Assembly: GCA_025617375.2 (NCBI GenBank) | Contig: JAMYGW020000010.1 | Location: 1,240,001-1,304,000 of the forward strand | Reading direction: 5' to 3' | Length of the DNA stretch: 64,000 bases | Source of the DNA: Acarospora socialis | Taxonomy: Eukaryota > Ascomycota > Lecanoromycetes > Acarosporales > Acarosporaceae | Part shown: positions 12,801-23,362 of the stretch, in pieces | How positions within the stretch are numbered: the first letter of the stretch is position 1 | Layout: the number at the start of each line of letters is the position of its first letter | The notes under the pieces: model-generated | What the model saw: only the letters and a program-made list of their open reading frames with translations | Told to the model about the DNA's origin: nothing | The model's database searches: none | Position numbers and translations under genes: made by a program

Positions 12801-15800
12801 ATTTCCTCAAGGGTGGAGGAACTGAAATGTTTGCGCTTACGCTGCCACTGCGCGTTTTCAAGTATCCGTATATTTGACGGTTCACTCTCAACCTCAGCGT
12901 CCGAGACAGAAACTTCCGTACGAGTAACGGTTAGAGCGTTCTGAACTCCGTGCTCGTTGATTTTAAGAGACCTGAGCGACGACGCGACAATCTCGTCCAC
13001 CTCATCCTTCTCCTCGAACTTCCTCAGATGGCTGATGACCCTTGGATCTAGCTGCTTTGGGGTTCTCAACATGCGGAGGCTTCCACCTTCGCGGCTTGGT
13101 GGGCGAGAAAATTCATCCTTTGTAGATTGCTCATCGTAAGTAAGCTCGTTGGCTGCTACCTCTTCTGCCTCCTCTGCCTCGGATTGCTCTATGCTTCCGA
13201 GACCACTTGGCGGCTTCCCCTTCGCGCGGATGATGTTCATGACTTTAGTAGCTTCATTAAGGAAATCCTGTGTTGTAATGGATGGCTTACGACTATCATT
13301 GGCCATATTCTCAGCGGCATGGACGGCAAAGGTAGCAAGTTCTGCAGCGAGCGCCCGGGTTTGAGCCTCTATGCCTTGATCAGCAGTATTTGATCGTGTG
13401 CCAGGTTGGTCCGAACTGATCTGTTCTCCAGGTTCCGGTAAGCCAGACACCATTCCTTCAGTAGCTCCAGGCGCCCTGGCTTGTTTCCGAAGCTGGGTTG
13501 GTGTCGGCGTCCTGGGACGGAGCATTTGGCGTAAGGCAATGACTTTCGGGTCTGCTTCTGGATTGTTGGAATCGTACCGAGCATCTTTCCGTTTCCTTCC
13601 GACAATGGACTGCATTTGCTGCGACCTCTGTTCAGTCGACTGCACATCCGCAGTGATGGCACCCGCCTCTGCGTTACCGTAAGTGCGACGGCGTTTTGGT
13701 GCAGGATCCTTCGCTGGCGAATTTGGCGGCCGTTTGGATTTCACCTGTGTGTCGTCATCCGGCGGTTCGTCGCCGTCCCTATGTTTTGTAGGACTCGTCA
13801 TCTGAGCGGGCCCAACTTCTGCCACCCACCTTCGAGTAATACTGTGCGATGTCCTCGTTGTAGACCGGTGTGATCGTCGTCTTCGGGCCTGGCCACTTCC
13901 TTTGATTTCTGGAGACTGCTCTAAACGGATGGCAACACGCAATTCAGCACCACTATCGAGCTCGAAAAGAGCCGGCTCGGATCCCTTGTCCTCGTGTTGA
14001 GAGATGGACTGAGACGAGGCAATGGAAACCTCTTCTTTAAATTCGTAGCCATGAAACTTCCCTTCTCCAAAGCTATTTATACTAGCGGTACGCTTTGGTA
14101 GTGATGTAGCTGAATTAGGATTGTTAGGTTCTACTGATGTGAAGCCACTCCTTGCCCTAACGATGCTGGAATCGGAACTTTTTCCTTCAGGGAGACGGCT
14201 AGAAGAGCTATCCTGGAATTGGCCCATCCTTCTCAACAGTCTGTTATTGGTGAATGTGTCGTACTCTCCAAACAGCTTCAGTGGACTTCCTGAAGATTCC
14301 AATCTTTGAGGACTCGGTCCTCCGCAATTTGGGTTCATCGCTGGAGAGTGGAGAATGGCAGGCAGTTCCAGTCCGGACTTTGGATCTCTGCGTGCAATTG
14401 CTCGGGCCGGAACTGGTATTGGGGATGTAGGTAGAATTGACCAACTAGGGTCTCTTCCAAGCCGGTGCACTGCTGAGAGATCGGAGTTGTCGAAACATGG
14501 GTTGGAGGATGGGCTCAGGTTTCGCTTGAGGAATGAACCATCGTTCGAATAGCCTCCGCGCCGCATGTTGATAAAACCGCCCCTCGAGGCAAAAACCTCC
14601 GTGCTAGTAGAGAGATCATCCGGTAGAGACTGGCTCGTCCAGTCATGCGATTGGCGTTCCGGCGAAATAGAACCCTCACGACTGTCGGGGTGTCCGTACT
14701 GAACGTCGTGATCACTTGACCGCGTCGAAGGCCGAAAGTTTTCCTGTAACCCAAGGCGTCCGATTTCTTGTTTGAGGTGCCGATAGGACAGATCGAGAGC
14801 AGCATAGTCGATTCGGCCATCAACCGTGTTATGCTTAGAGACGAACACGGGACTGAATTTCTCATTCCGTGAGTCATCTTGACCACTAACAGTCCGGTTA
14901 CCTTCCAGGCGCTCTTGTAAGCCCTGGACAGACGGCTCGCAATCCGAGTCATCGGCATGGGAATGAGCCGCATGCAGTTCACTATTCTCACTGCGAGCAT
15001 ACGTACGAGGCGCCTGTGGTTGGCTGTTGCTTTTGTTTTCACGGTCCTGAGGGCCAGTCCGGTCCACATTATCAGCCGGGCTTGTGGTACGATCTTCTTC
15101 CTCTTCCTCAAGGACCTCTAATGCAGTTTTGACGACAGATGTTACGTCGGAGACCGAGTTAGGGTTTTCTGATTGCAGAGCAGATGGGTAAGGTGGAGGA
15201 CTCGATGGGAAGTCGCTGTCCCTGGCGCACTCGAACTTACGCCCCTTCTTCTGTTGCGGTCGTAAAGATCCTGTACCGGGATGGAAAATATTTTCTAATC
15301 CCATTGGACTGAACAGGTCACGCTGTTCTCCATATCCGACTTGACCCTTCAAAATGCGCCGTTTCCACTCCGGAGTGCCTTGTCGTTCTTGAGCTTTTTG
15401 TGGAGACGAACTCGAAACGTTATGCTTCACCGTATTGTGGATGACGGAGTGTAAGGAGGAATCGGAAACTGATCTCGAGCTCTTAAGAGTGTCGCGTGGC
15501 GAAGAACGTCTGTCATGCTGGTTCGCTTTATCGTTCGGTGACAATGGCGAACGAGCGTTGAGTCGCGATGAAGTGCGCTCGCTCAATGCATGGCCGTTTC
15601 CCTTGCCCAGCACTGACTTTGAAGAGGCCTTTCCCGGACCTCTCCCACCGCGTACATCTAACGATGAAGTAGAGGAAGCGCGCTGTTTTGGACGCGGTAT
15701 TCGACTTTGAGGTGCACTGCCCACGCTTGAGTTGTCCGATATCGAGGATCTGCCATTGGCAAGAGACGCTGGTGGAGAGGGTCTTGGCTGCGAGACCCAG

Positions 15801-15832
15801 TCTTCGGAGAGAGTATCAACCCAGCGATCCAT
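9890..15832 (-). CDS. Septation initiation network scaffold, leucine-rich repeat protein (Nud1/Cdc11 type)
   Basis: Three exons (15832-11097, 11044-10953, 10896-9890; introns of 52 and 56 nt) encode about 1944 residues. I chose the Met at 15832 because the N-terminus then reads M-D-R-W-V-D-T-L-S-E-D-W, which matches the conserved start of fungal Cdc11/Nud1 scaffolds; the frame stays open 52 codons further upstream. Residues 1-1440 are low-complexity and Ser/Pro/Arg-rich with many possible phosphosites. Leucine-rich repeats run from about 1450 to 1810 (L-x-x-L-x-L-x-x-N-x-L pattern), and both introns interrupt this region in a way that restores LRR spacing. A poly-Ser tract from a (GAC)n microsatellite lies near 10256-10277. 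In yeasts, proteins of this family anchor the septation/mitotic-exit GTPase-kinase cascade at spindle pole bodies; that role is inferred here. Confidence 0.85.
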
Positions 15833-16802
15833 AGTAATAGCTGTCCGAACAGGAGTCATGTCGGCTGTGCTTAGGCAATGCGCAGCGGGATGTTCATGCT
15901 TCGAGTTCTGTCGCTCGTAACAGTATCTGTACACAATTAAAGCTGAAGGAGCGCGTCTGGTAAAGAATGTCGGTGTCCAAGGAATCACTTGAACGTTAGT
16001 ACGCCAGGTTGTCGTATTGTCGCGTTGAGCCTTGTCATGTTCTTGATGGCTAAGGTTATACCTTGGTGGAATAAACTGGTGGTGGTGGTGGTAGCGGTTT
16101 GTTTACCTGTGAGCTTCGCCTATTGTTGCCGCTCGTCTCGAATTGCCAGTTGAGATTTGAAGAATGAATACTTCAATGCCAAAGTGAATATAATCAGTTC
16201 CGAAAATGTGTTGCCATCTTCTTCAGACACTGTAAAAGAAGATCCACGGTTGAGGGTGAACACTACTGTAGATTTTAACTATTGTGGCACCGTCAGACCT
16301 CATATCAAAACGTCCTTTCCTTGTCCGCCCATATCTCAAAACTTGTTGCTTCTCAATACCGCTCCGATGTGTACAGATGTTACAGAGCAAGGCCTCCGCA
16401 TCGTGACGTCATACTTACTAAGCATGATTACTAAGCATCCCCGCCGCATATATAGCGGTCACACCCCTTTACCCACTTATTTCCTTAACTATTACTTATA
16501 TATTATAACTTGAATCACATAGCTTAGGTTTACACCCTAACACAAAAACTGAGCTTGAAGGTCTGGTTCAGGCTTGCTTTGAGAGCCCAACCCAACCTGG
16601 ACTTTTAGTCCAGGTTTTAGTAAGCATGATATAACTGCATAAATTACACATAGACATGCACATAGTCATGGGTAGGCCTAAATTTAGGCTATGCAGCTAT
16701 GTACTTTATAAAAATATAAAATACCATATGTGAAATTTATACTTTGCAACACCTAAAAATGGTAATTTAGATGTAATATACTGTATTTTTGATAATCTAT
16801 CA
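15833..16802. other. Upstream region of the Nud1-type gene grading into AT-rich, gene-poor DNA
   Basis: 15833-16140 is ordinary promoter-like DNA with a short GGT run at 16078-16093. From about 16150 the composition turns AT-rich and no coding frame is convincing. Two small inverted structures are visible: a 7-bp stem CCTGGAC/GTCCAGG around 16597-16615 and a perfect 14-bp palindrome, GCCTAAATTTAGGC, near 16677. The AT-rich part probably belongs to the same insertion as the GC-rich element end that follows. Confidence 0.5.
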
Positions 16803-16956
16803 TATTAGTGATCTTAGGCCGGGCTGCCAAGAAAACCCGGCCCGGCCCTGCCCAAAACCCGGCCCTGCTCAGGGCCGGGCCGGGCTGCAAAGTTAGGCCC
16901 AGCGGGCTGATCCAAGTTCCAAAAACTGGGCCCGGCCCGACCCAATGGCCACCCTA
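16803..16956. mobile_element. GC-rich subterminal region of a probable hAT-like DNA transposon remnant
   Basis: A block of repeated GGCCGGGC/GCCCGGCC words, including an inverted arrangement around 16852-16890, sits in otherwise AT-rich DNA and ends in GGCCACCCT. Many hAT-type transposons have terminal inverted repeats beginning (C)AGGGTGGCC followed by subterminal GGGCCGGGC repeats, so this reads as a right-hand element end. I find no transposase frame, no matching left end and no confident 8-bp target duplication, so at most one end survives. A simple GC-rich repeat of other origin is possible. Confidence 0.4.
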
Positions 16957-17190
16957 CTCATCAGATTGCTTTTGCATCACATCATCAGTTTAAAAAACAT
17001 CATAATTGTGAAGAATCATCAGAAACTTTCTCATCTATCTAACTTCACAATTTCTTTTGCTTTTCAGCTTCAAATCTTCCAAGTCTTTCAGCTTCACAAG
17101 AAAGTTGTGTCAAAGAAATAGATTTTGTTTGTTTATTTTATAATTAGCTGTTACTTCAGATCAACTAATTTTCACTTAATATTCTTAGCA
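16957..17190. other. AT-rich, pyrimidine-rich spacer next to the reductase fragment
   Basis: AT-rich DNA with CTTTCAGCTTC-like repeats around 17062-17096. It ends abruptly at the first recognisable codon of the reductase-domain fragment near 17191, where composition jumps from AT-rich to strongly GC-rich. This looks like an insertion or recombination junction. Confidence 0.45.
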
Positions 17191-17949
17191 GACTTCATTC
17201 GCCTCAGCCAGACGGCCGACCTGATCATCCACCTGGGCGCCGAGGTCAACCATCTCAAGTCGTACGAGGCCGTGCGCACCGCCACTGTCGTCTCGACACA
17301 GATCCTCCTGGCCATGGCAACGCTGCGCCGCGTCCCTGTCCACTTTGTCTCATCATCGTCGGTCGCCATGCTCCAGAAGGGGATGCATGAGCTGGCCGAG
17401 ATATTGACGTCACGCATTTCGCCCCCGACCGATGCCGAGTCGCTGATGAGGAACGCCATCGGCTACACCGCCAGCAAGTGGGTCGACGAGGTGCTGCTCG
17501 AGCGCGCGGCGCTGTTGGTGATCATGCACCGCTTCCCCAACATCATGGGGCCCGACACACCCAACAAGATCCCACTGGTCGCGCTGGACTGCTTCTGCAC
17601 AAGGATGTGGGCCGTGCCGGCCCTAGACCCAAAGCAGTGGGTCGGGCAGCTCAATATCATTAATGTTGATGATGTGGTACCTGAGTTTATCGCAAACGCA
17701 TATGGCCACGATCCCCGGGAGCCTTTTGCCGTGCACAACTACTGCAGCAGCAACCGGTACTGGCTGTCGGACCTTGCGGGCATGTACGAGGAGAAGCTCG
17801 GCGGCAACATTGAGGTCTTGTCAACGGCGGAGTGGATGTGGAGGGCGACGACCATGGGGATGCCGAGGGGTGTAGTGGCCACATTTACTGACCATGATGA
17901 AATATTCGTGTCGCCTGTGTTGCGGAAGGGCCCAGGTAATGCTTCTTGA
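17191..17949 (+). pseudogene. 5'-truncated thioester-reductase (R) domain fragment of a PKS-NRPS or NRPS-like gene
   Basis: About 250 codons match the C-terminal part of fungal thioester-reductase domains, which release polyketide-peptide products by NADPH-dependent reduction or Dieckmann-type cyclisation. Visible hallmarks are the H-L-G-A-E-V-N-H-L segment after the cofactor-binding half, the S-S-S-S-V-A strand, and the short-chain-dehydrogenase Y-x-x-x-K pair within G-Y-T-A-S-K-W, followed by the R-F-P-N-I-M-G segment. The frame ends near where such domains normally end. The cofactor-binding start of the domain and all upstream modules (ketosynthase, adenylation, condensation and others) are absent; what lies upstream is AT-rich DNA and then the unrelated Nud1-type gene. 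The open frame extends artificially to 17125 in AT-rich sequence. GC content is high and there is no obvious C-to-T mutational decay, so the break may be fairly recent. Confidence 0.72.
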
Positions 17950-19869
17950 TCACAGTGTGGATGTCAATTGGGTGGCGACTTAGGCCCTAAGTGACTTTAG
18001 ATGTATACTGAGGTAACCAGTGCCCCCTCTGCACGAGAATTTACCTAGTGTAGTTGTTAGTCTTTGGGCATGAGTGATGAGAATTGAAGGGCTCTTGTCC
18101 AACCCTCTATTGGGTCTCTGTTGCCATCAGCCTCAACTATAGCCGCGCCTATTGGAGTGGAGATCCTGTAGCAACTAAGTGCAAGTGCGGAGAAAAGTCT
18201 ACAGATAAGCGAGATCTTGCAATGCACCGGACAGCAAAACACGGGCATGAATTGGGAGCTGTTCCCGATACCAGGTAGACGGGTTGGCGTAGATCTTGCC
18301 GGATAGGGCCTCTCCGAGCAGACCAGCGCAAGCTCTAACTTACCTAGGGGTGGTTGACGTAACAAACACAGGGCATCAATGTTGCCAAGCAAACGGCGTG
18401 ACAGACGGTGTTGCGCCACTGATCCACAACAGGCGATGCCAGCAATGCGTCCTCGACATCTTTGGCGTCTTTGGCGTCTTTGGCGTATAGCCTGGCTCGA
18501 TCGAGCGCGGAGTGCACTTCCAGAGCTGGATCCGTGGCGTCACTTTTAACTCAATTAAGGTTGGCAGCGTCCCTCCTTCCCATGTCAGTCCTCCCACCCT
18601 TCGTCTACCCCAGACTAACTGTCACTCCCTATTGGCAGCTGCTAGATGTTCCCATCCCCACAGCCCTCGACGCCCATCTTCGGTTCCTCAGTCACCAATG
18701 ATGGAGATGGCTCGATTGAGGTTGACCCGGCCTAATTACGATGAAGATATCGTGGCCGCTAAAAAAAGGTTCTATCTGCCCTTGTATGAAAGGGGGGGAC
18801 CCATGGACGAAAGCTGGACCTTTCCACTCCTGTACATTCTCATCTCCACATTGACACATTCCGCCCCAGCAACGACGGCCTTCTTCAACAAGACTATTCA
18901 CGAATGACTAGCTGTGCTTGGTCTGCTGTGCTTCCAGCCTCCCCAATTTACCTTACCAACCATGACGGTGCCATCAGGCGCCAACACCCAGGTAGCGATC
19001 TCGCACGACATTAAGGTTGGGTTGGTGGGGAGAGATAGTGCCAGTAGGCTAGTTCAACCGTCAGTATCTGTCATGAGTCAGTGCCTCCGATGGGGTTGCT
19101 AACGTACCTTACCTTAGGTATAACGAACATCGACAAACATGCCTATCATACCAGCTGCCACCGCGGCATTGTTTCTGGACTCCCCTGTCTCGAGGGGGAA
19201 GTGTACCATCTTGACCGATCCCTACCGGTACTGGGACGGACAGGAGCTAGGACTGAATTGGAATTGCACCTGGAGCGTGCAGGGAAGCTCAGGTCTTGGG
19301 AGGATCATACGATACCTCTTTTGAGGAATTGCACCAACGGCTAGCTCTCTGGAGCGTGCAGGTGCCGTCTGCCCAAAGCTACTTTGAGCAGCGACCTTGC
19401 CTAACTTACCCCAGGGTAAATACACATATTCTCACCATCCCTGAAATGTCTCCTTAGCCTCCCCGCTCTCGCGAGTTACTGTTCCGTCGGCCAGACGAAG
19501 CCCCCGGAGATGTCGAACTCCTTTTGGATTCGCATACAGCACATTAGCTCTGGTCCCTTCTGACGCCAAATGCCACGACTGTTGCGATTGGGAGGTCACT
19601 CTGCGCAGGCTAGCGAAGTCAATGGCATTGGTTTGAGCTCGCTGTCTCTAGATCTCCAGAGTGGCCAAGAGTAGCCAGTGGCGCAACTAAAGTTTATCTT
19701 CCTTTTATCGACTCCTCTCCGCTTCGCAGAGGATGACGATTGCCTCCTGGCAGCTGGGCTTGTCGAGTTCCGATATATAAGGGACGGCAACTTACCCCTC
19801 GAGCATCAAAGACCCCTCTCAGCACTATCCTGCGCTAGTAGCTCAGCTGTTCCGAAGGCAATCATCGAG
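17950..19869. other. Intergenic region, no gene supported
   Basis: Only short, mutually overlapping frames. A small tandem run of TCTTTGGCG (three copies) lies at about 18459-18485. The words CTGGAGCGTGCAGG recur near 19268 and 19350. The last few hundred bases are the promoter of the Cys-rich repeat gene; a TATATAA-like element lies near 19773-19781, about 90 bp before the start codon. Confidence 0.5.
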
Positions 19870-22800
19870 ATGGTTCGACTCTCTGCATTCGTTGTGCTTG
19901 CTTTTGGTTAGTCAAACAACCAACGGGGCATCCGAACCCTGGCCCTCGAAGAAGGAACCGACTGACTGGTGGACACAGTTACCGCCGTGTGGTCCCGAGC
20001 GCGCCCTGTGACGACTACAGATGGCAACAGTGTCTGTGCGCAATGGTGCGCGAGTGTTTTCCCTGACCCAGGGAGCATCTGCACTTCTCCGGCTGCTCAT
20101 GGCGTAGGGCCTTGCTACGTGTGTGGCCCTTTGAAGACGTCACCCACCGAACAGTTATGCAGTGGAGTGTGCCGCGAAACCAGCAACGACGTCAACAACT
20201 GTGGAAAGTGCGCGAATACGGTAGGTTTAGATCACATGGCGCTTGTTGAATGACATTGTAGGGGAAAGCTAACTTGCCCTTGTCTTCAGTGTCCAAAGGG
20301 AGCCATCTGTGACTCAAGCTCCTGCAAGTGTACCAACAGCAAACTCCCACCATGTAATGGTGCATGCCCCGACCTCCAGACCGACAGCAATAACTGTGGG
20401 AAATGTGAAAACAAGGTATTCCATCCGCTCACTGACTCAAACGGCAGAATGATTGCTAACACAATAGTAGTGTCCTACAGGTGCAACTTGCATCGGTGGG
20501 GCTTGCGTCTGCACTAATAGTGCGCTCCCACCCTGCAATGGTGCTTGCCCGGACCTTCAGACCGACACCAAGAACTGCGGGAAATGCGAGAACAAGGTAT
20601 CTAAGCCATCCATCGAGACAAACAACAGAACTAGGCTGATTTGGCAATAGTGTCCCGACGGTGCGACATGCTCCGCAGGCGCCTGCGTTTGTACCAACAG
20701 CGGTCTTCCACCCTGCGATGGTGCATGTCCAGACCTTCAGACCGACACCACAAACTGTGGGAAATGCAAGAACAAGGTATCTAAGCCACCCGTCATGACA
20801 AACAACATAACAAGGCTGATTTGGCAACAGTGTCCCGACGGTGCGACGTGCTCCGCAGGCGCCTGCGTTTGTACCAACAGCGGCCTTCCTCCATGCAACG
20901 GTGCATGTCCAGACCTCCAAACTGACAGCAAAAATTGTGGTAAATGTGACAACAAGGTATCTTGTCGTCGCCGAGATGTACCGCAAAATGCTGATACTCA
21001 GTGTAGTGCCCAGATGGAGCGACTTGCTCTGCAGGCGCTTGTATTTGTACCAACAGCGGACTTGCACCATGTAATGGCGCATGCCCAGACCTCCAAACTG
21101 ACAGCAAAAACTGTGGCAAATGTGACAACAAGGTATCTTGTCGTCGCTGAGATGTACCGCAAAATGCTGATACTCAGTGTAGTGCCCAGATGGAGCGACT
21201 TGCTCTGCAGGCGCTTGTATTTGTACCAACAGCGGGCTTGCACCATGTAATGACGCATGCCCAGACCTCCAAACTGACAGTAAGAACTGTGGCACATGTG
21301 ACAACAAGGTAAGCTGTTGTTGCAGGGATGAAGAGCAGAATGCTAATCTATGACATAGTGTCCAGATGGCGCAACATGCTCCGCAGGCGCCTGCGTTTGT
21401 ACTAACAGCGGTCTTCCTCCTTGCAATGGAGCCTGCCCAGACCTCCAAACTGATAGTCAGAATTGTGGAAAATGCGACAATAAGGTAAGTCAATATGGAG
21501 GATATGGGCACCATACTACTGACATATCAAATAGTGTCCAGACGGCGCAACATGTGCTGCAGGTGCTTGCGTTTGTACCAACAGTGGCCTCGCACCATGT
21601 GATGGTGCATGCCCAGACCTTCAAGTTGATAGTCAAAACTGCGGAAAGTGCAAGAACAAGGTAAGTCAATTGCAATGCTATAGGCAGCATATCACTAAAG
21701 CAGGAGCTAGTGTCCAGATGGTGCAACATGTGCCAAAGGTGCTTGCGTTTGTACCAACAGTGGTCTTGCACCATGTAATGGGGCATGCCCAGACCTTCAG
21801 ACAGATAGTCAAAACTGCGGAAAGTGCGAGAACAAGGTACGTCAGTGTTGACGATGTGGGCAGCAGCAGATCACTGAAATCAAGACTAGTGTCCAGATGG
21901 TGCAACGTGTGCATCAGGTGCCTGCGTTTGTACCAACAGCAAGTTGCCTCCATGTAATGGGGCCTGCCCAGACCTCCAAACTGACGGTAAAAACTGTGGG
22001 ACATGTGGCAACAAGGTATGTCTTTCTATTGTATTAACAGCAGAAGGCTAACACAGATAGTGTCCTGATGGTGCAACATGCGCCTCAGGTGCTTGCGTTT
22101 GTACCAATAGTGGATTGGCTCCGTGCAACGGGGCCTGCCCTGACCTAAAGTCCGATAGCCAGAATTGTGGAAAATGTGGCAACACAGTGTGTTCCAGTGT
22201 GCACCCTTCCCATTTCAGCAGCTGACGTTTTTTGCCTACAGTGCCCCACGGGCTCAGCATGCTCTTCAGGTGCTTGCAAATGCACCAATAATGGGCAAGA
22301 CCTTTGCAACGGGGGTTGTCCAGATCTAGGTTCCGATAGCCGAAATTGTGGGAAATGCGGTAACACAGTATGTTCTAGCCTTCGTTTTTCTCAATTTTGC
22401 TGCTGATGTATGCCTCTAGTGCCCTGCGGGCTCAGCATGCTCTTCCGGTGCTTGCAAATGCAACAATAATGGGCAAGGTCTCTGCAATGGTGGCTGTCCA
22501 GATTTGTCCTCGGACAATAACAATTGTGGAGGATGTGGCAAGACGGTATATTTTGTCTGAGCCTACGGGATTGGAGCTACTGATGTAACCTGTTCATCAG
22601 TGTCCTGCGGGCTCAACATGTTCTGGAGGTGCCTGCAAGTGCAGTAACAGTGGGCAAGGCCTCTGCAACGGTGGTTGTCCAGATCTGTCGTTGGACAATA
22701 ACAATTGTGGGGGATGTGGCAGGACAGTATGTTCAAATCTGAGTCCTTCCCTTCTGATTGCTGATGTGCCTTGTCAATCAGTGTCCTGGCGGCACATCAT

Positions 22801-23362
22801 GCTCTTCAGGATCTTGCAAGTGCACCAATAGCGGGCAACCTCAATGCAACGGCGGCTGTCCTGATTACTCGTCGGACAACAACAATTGCGGAGGGTGCGG
22901 TCGTGGGGTACGTCACACCTGTATTTTCCCCTCGTGAGACGACTGCAACCTGACCGATTTATGATCAGTGTGGGCCGGGTACAGCGTGTAGGGGCGGCAA
23001 TTGCGTCTCGACATGCTCCATCACCAATGGCGGTTCCACCTTGCTCACGTTATATACCTATCCAGCCTCGACGTGTGGCGCTGGTCAAACCAGCAATACC
23101 ATCAAGACCGCCGGCTGCTGTGCTTCGAGGGCATCTTTCGGCAACTTTGGGGGTGCTCAGGTCAGTATTGCCGGTGGTCAGAGCGGCTGCGGGGGTGAGT
23201 CTCACATACACTCTTGGAAATGGTTCAATCACGGACTAATGTTGGAACGTAGCCTATTTCTACACCGACGCGTCTTGCACTCAGGGCCAGTCGGCAAAGG
23301 TTGTGCCTTACTTCCAATGCTTGGACGCTACCAAGTACCAGAGCTTCCAAATCCTGTGTTGA
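19870..23362 (+). CDS. Secreted cysteine-rich protein with 15 tandem 42-residue exon-encoded repeats
   Basis: I assemble 19 exons: 19870-19906, 19979-20220, fifteen 126-nt repeat exons between 20290 and 22907, then 22969-23194 and 23253-23362, giving about 834 residues. The start gives a hydrophobic signal peptide (M-V-R-L-S-A-F-V-V-L-A-F). Exon 2 carries an N-terminal Cys-rich region ending in a half repeat (N-N-C-G-K-C). Each repeat has eight Cys at positions 1, 7, 12, 14, 22, 26, 36 and 39, typically with C-P-D-G-A-T-C and N-C-G-K-C. The C-terminal ~110 residues are unique, with further Cys and a terminal I-L-C. The N-C-G-x-C pattern recalls Stig1-like and bacterial Cys-rich repeats, but I do not assign a family. 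Extracellular, disulfide-rich structure is inferred. Every repeat intron is phase 0, so whole repeats can be gained, lost or skipped without changing frame. Confidence 0.82.
20290..22907 (+). repeat. Tandem array of 15 exon-plus-intron units (about 171-182 bp each)
   Basis: Unit exons start at 20290, 20471, 20651, 20831, 21007, 21183, 21359, 21535, 21711, 21890, 22061, 22242, 22420, 22601 and 22782, and each is exactly 126 nt. The introns between them are 45-55 nt. Two subfamilies are visible: units 1-11 (P-D-L-Q-T-D type, unit 11 transitional) and units 12-15 (G-Q-x-x-C-N-G-G-C type). Neighbouring units share their introns as well as their exons: the introns after units 4 and 5 differ at a single base, and those after units 2 and 3 are clearly related. 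The duplicated unit was therefore genomic (exon plus intron), and some duplications are recent. Confidence 0.9.

Noticed and set aside
14515-15111. A 198-codon minus-strand frame inside the Nud1-type gene
   Set aside because: It overlaps in another frame the long open reading frame that begins with the conserved Cdc11-type start and continues into LRRs. It has no features of its own.
17125-17190. Start codon and first 22 codons of the reductase frame as a native N-terminus
   Set aside because: The residues before 17191 are encoded by AT-rich DNA, are unlike reductase domains and lack the expected cofactor-binding half. The open frame there is chance.
19840-19895. tRNA-like A box (TAGCTCAGCTG) and B box (GGTTCGACTCT)
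   Set aside because: The boxes are about 33 nt apart instead of about 44, no acceptor stem can be paired, and the B box overlaps the start codon of the Cys-rich gene.
20456-21514. A 352-codon open frame antisense to the Cys-rich repeats
   Set aside because: The repeats and their introns are near-periodic, so an accidentally open antisense frame is copied with each unit. It ignores the splice-site pattern that the plus-strand model explains, and its peptide has no independent features.
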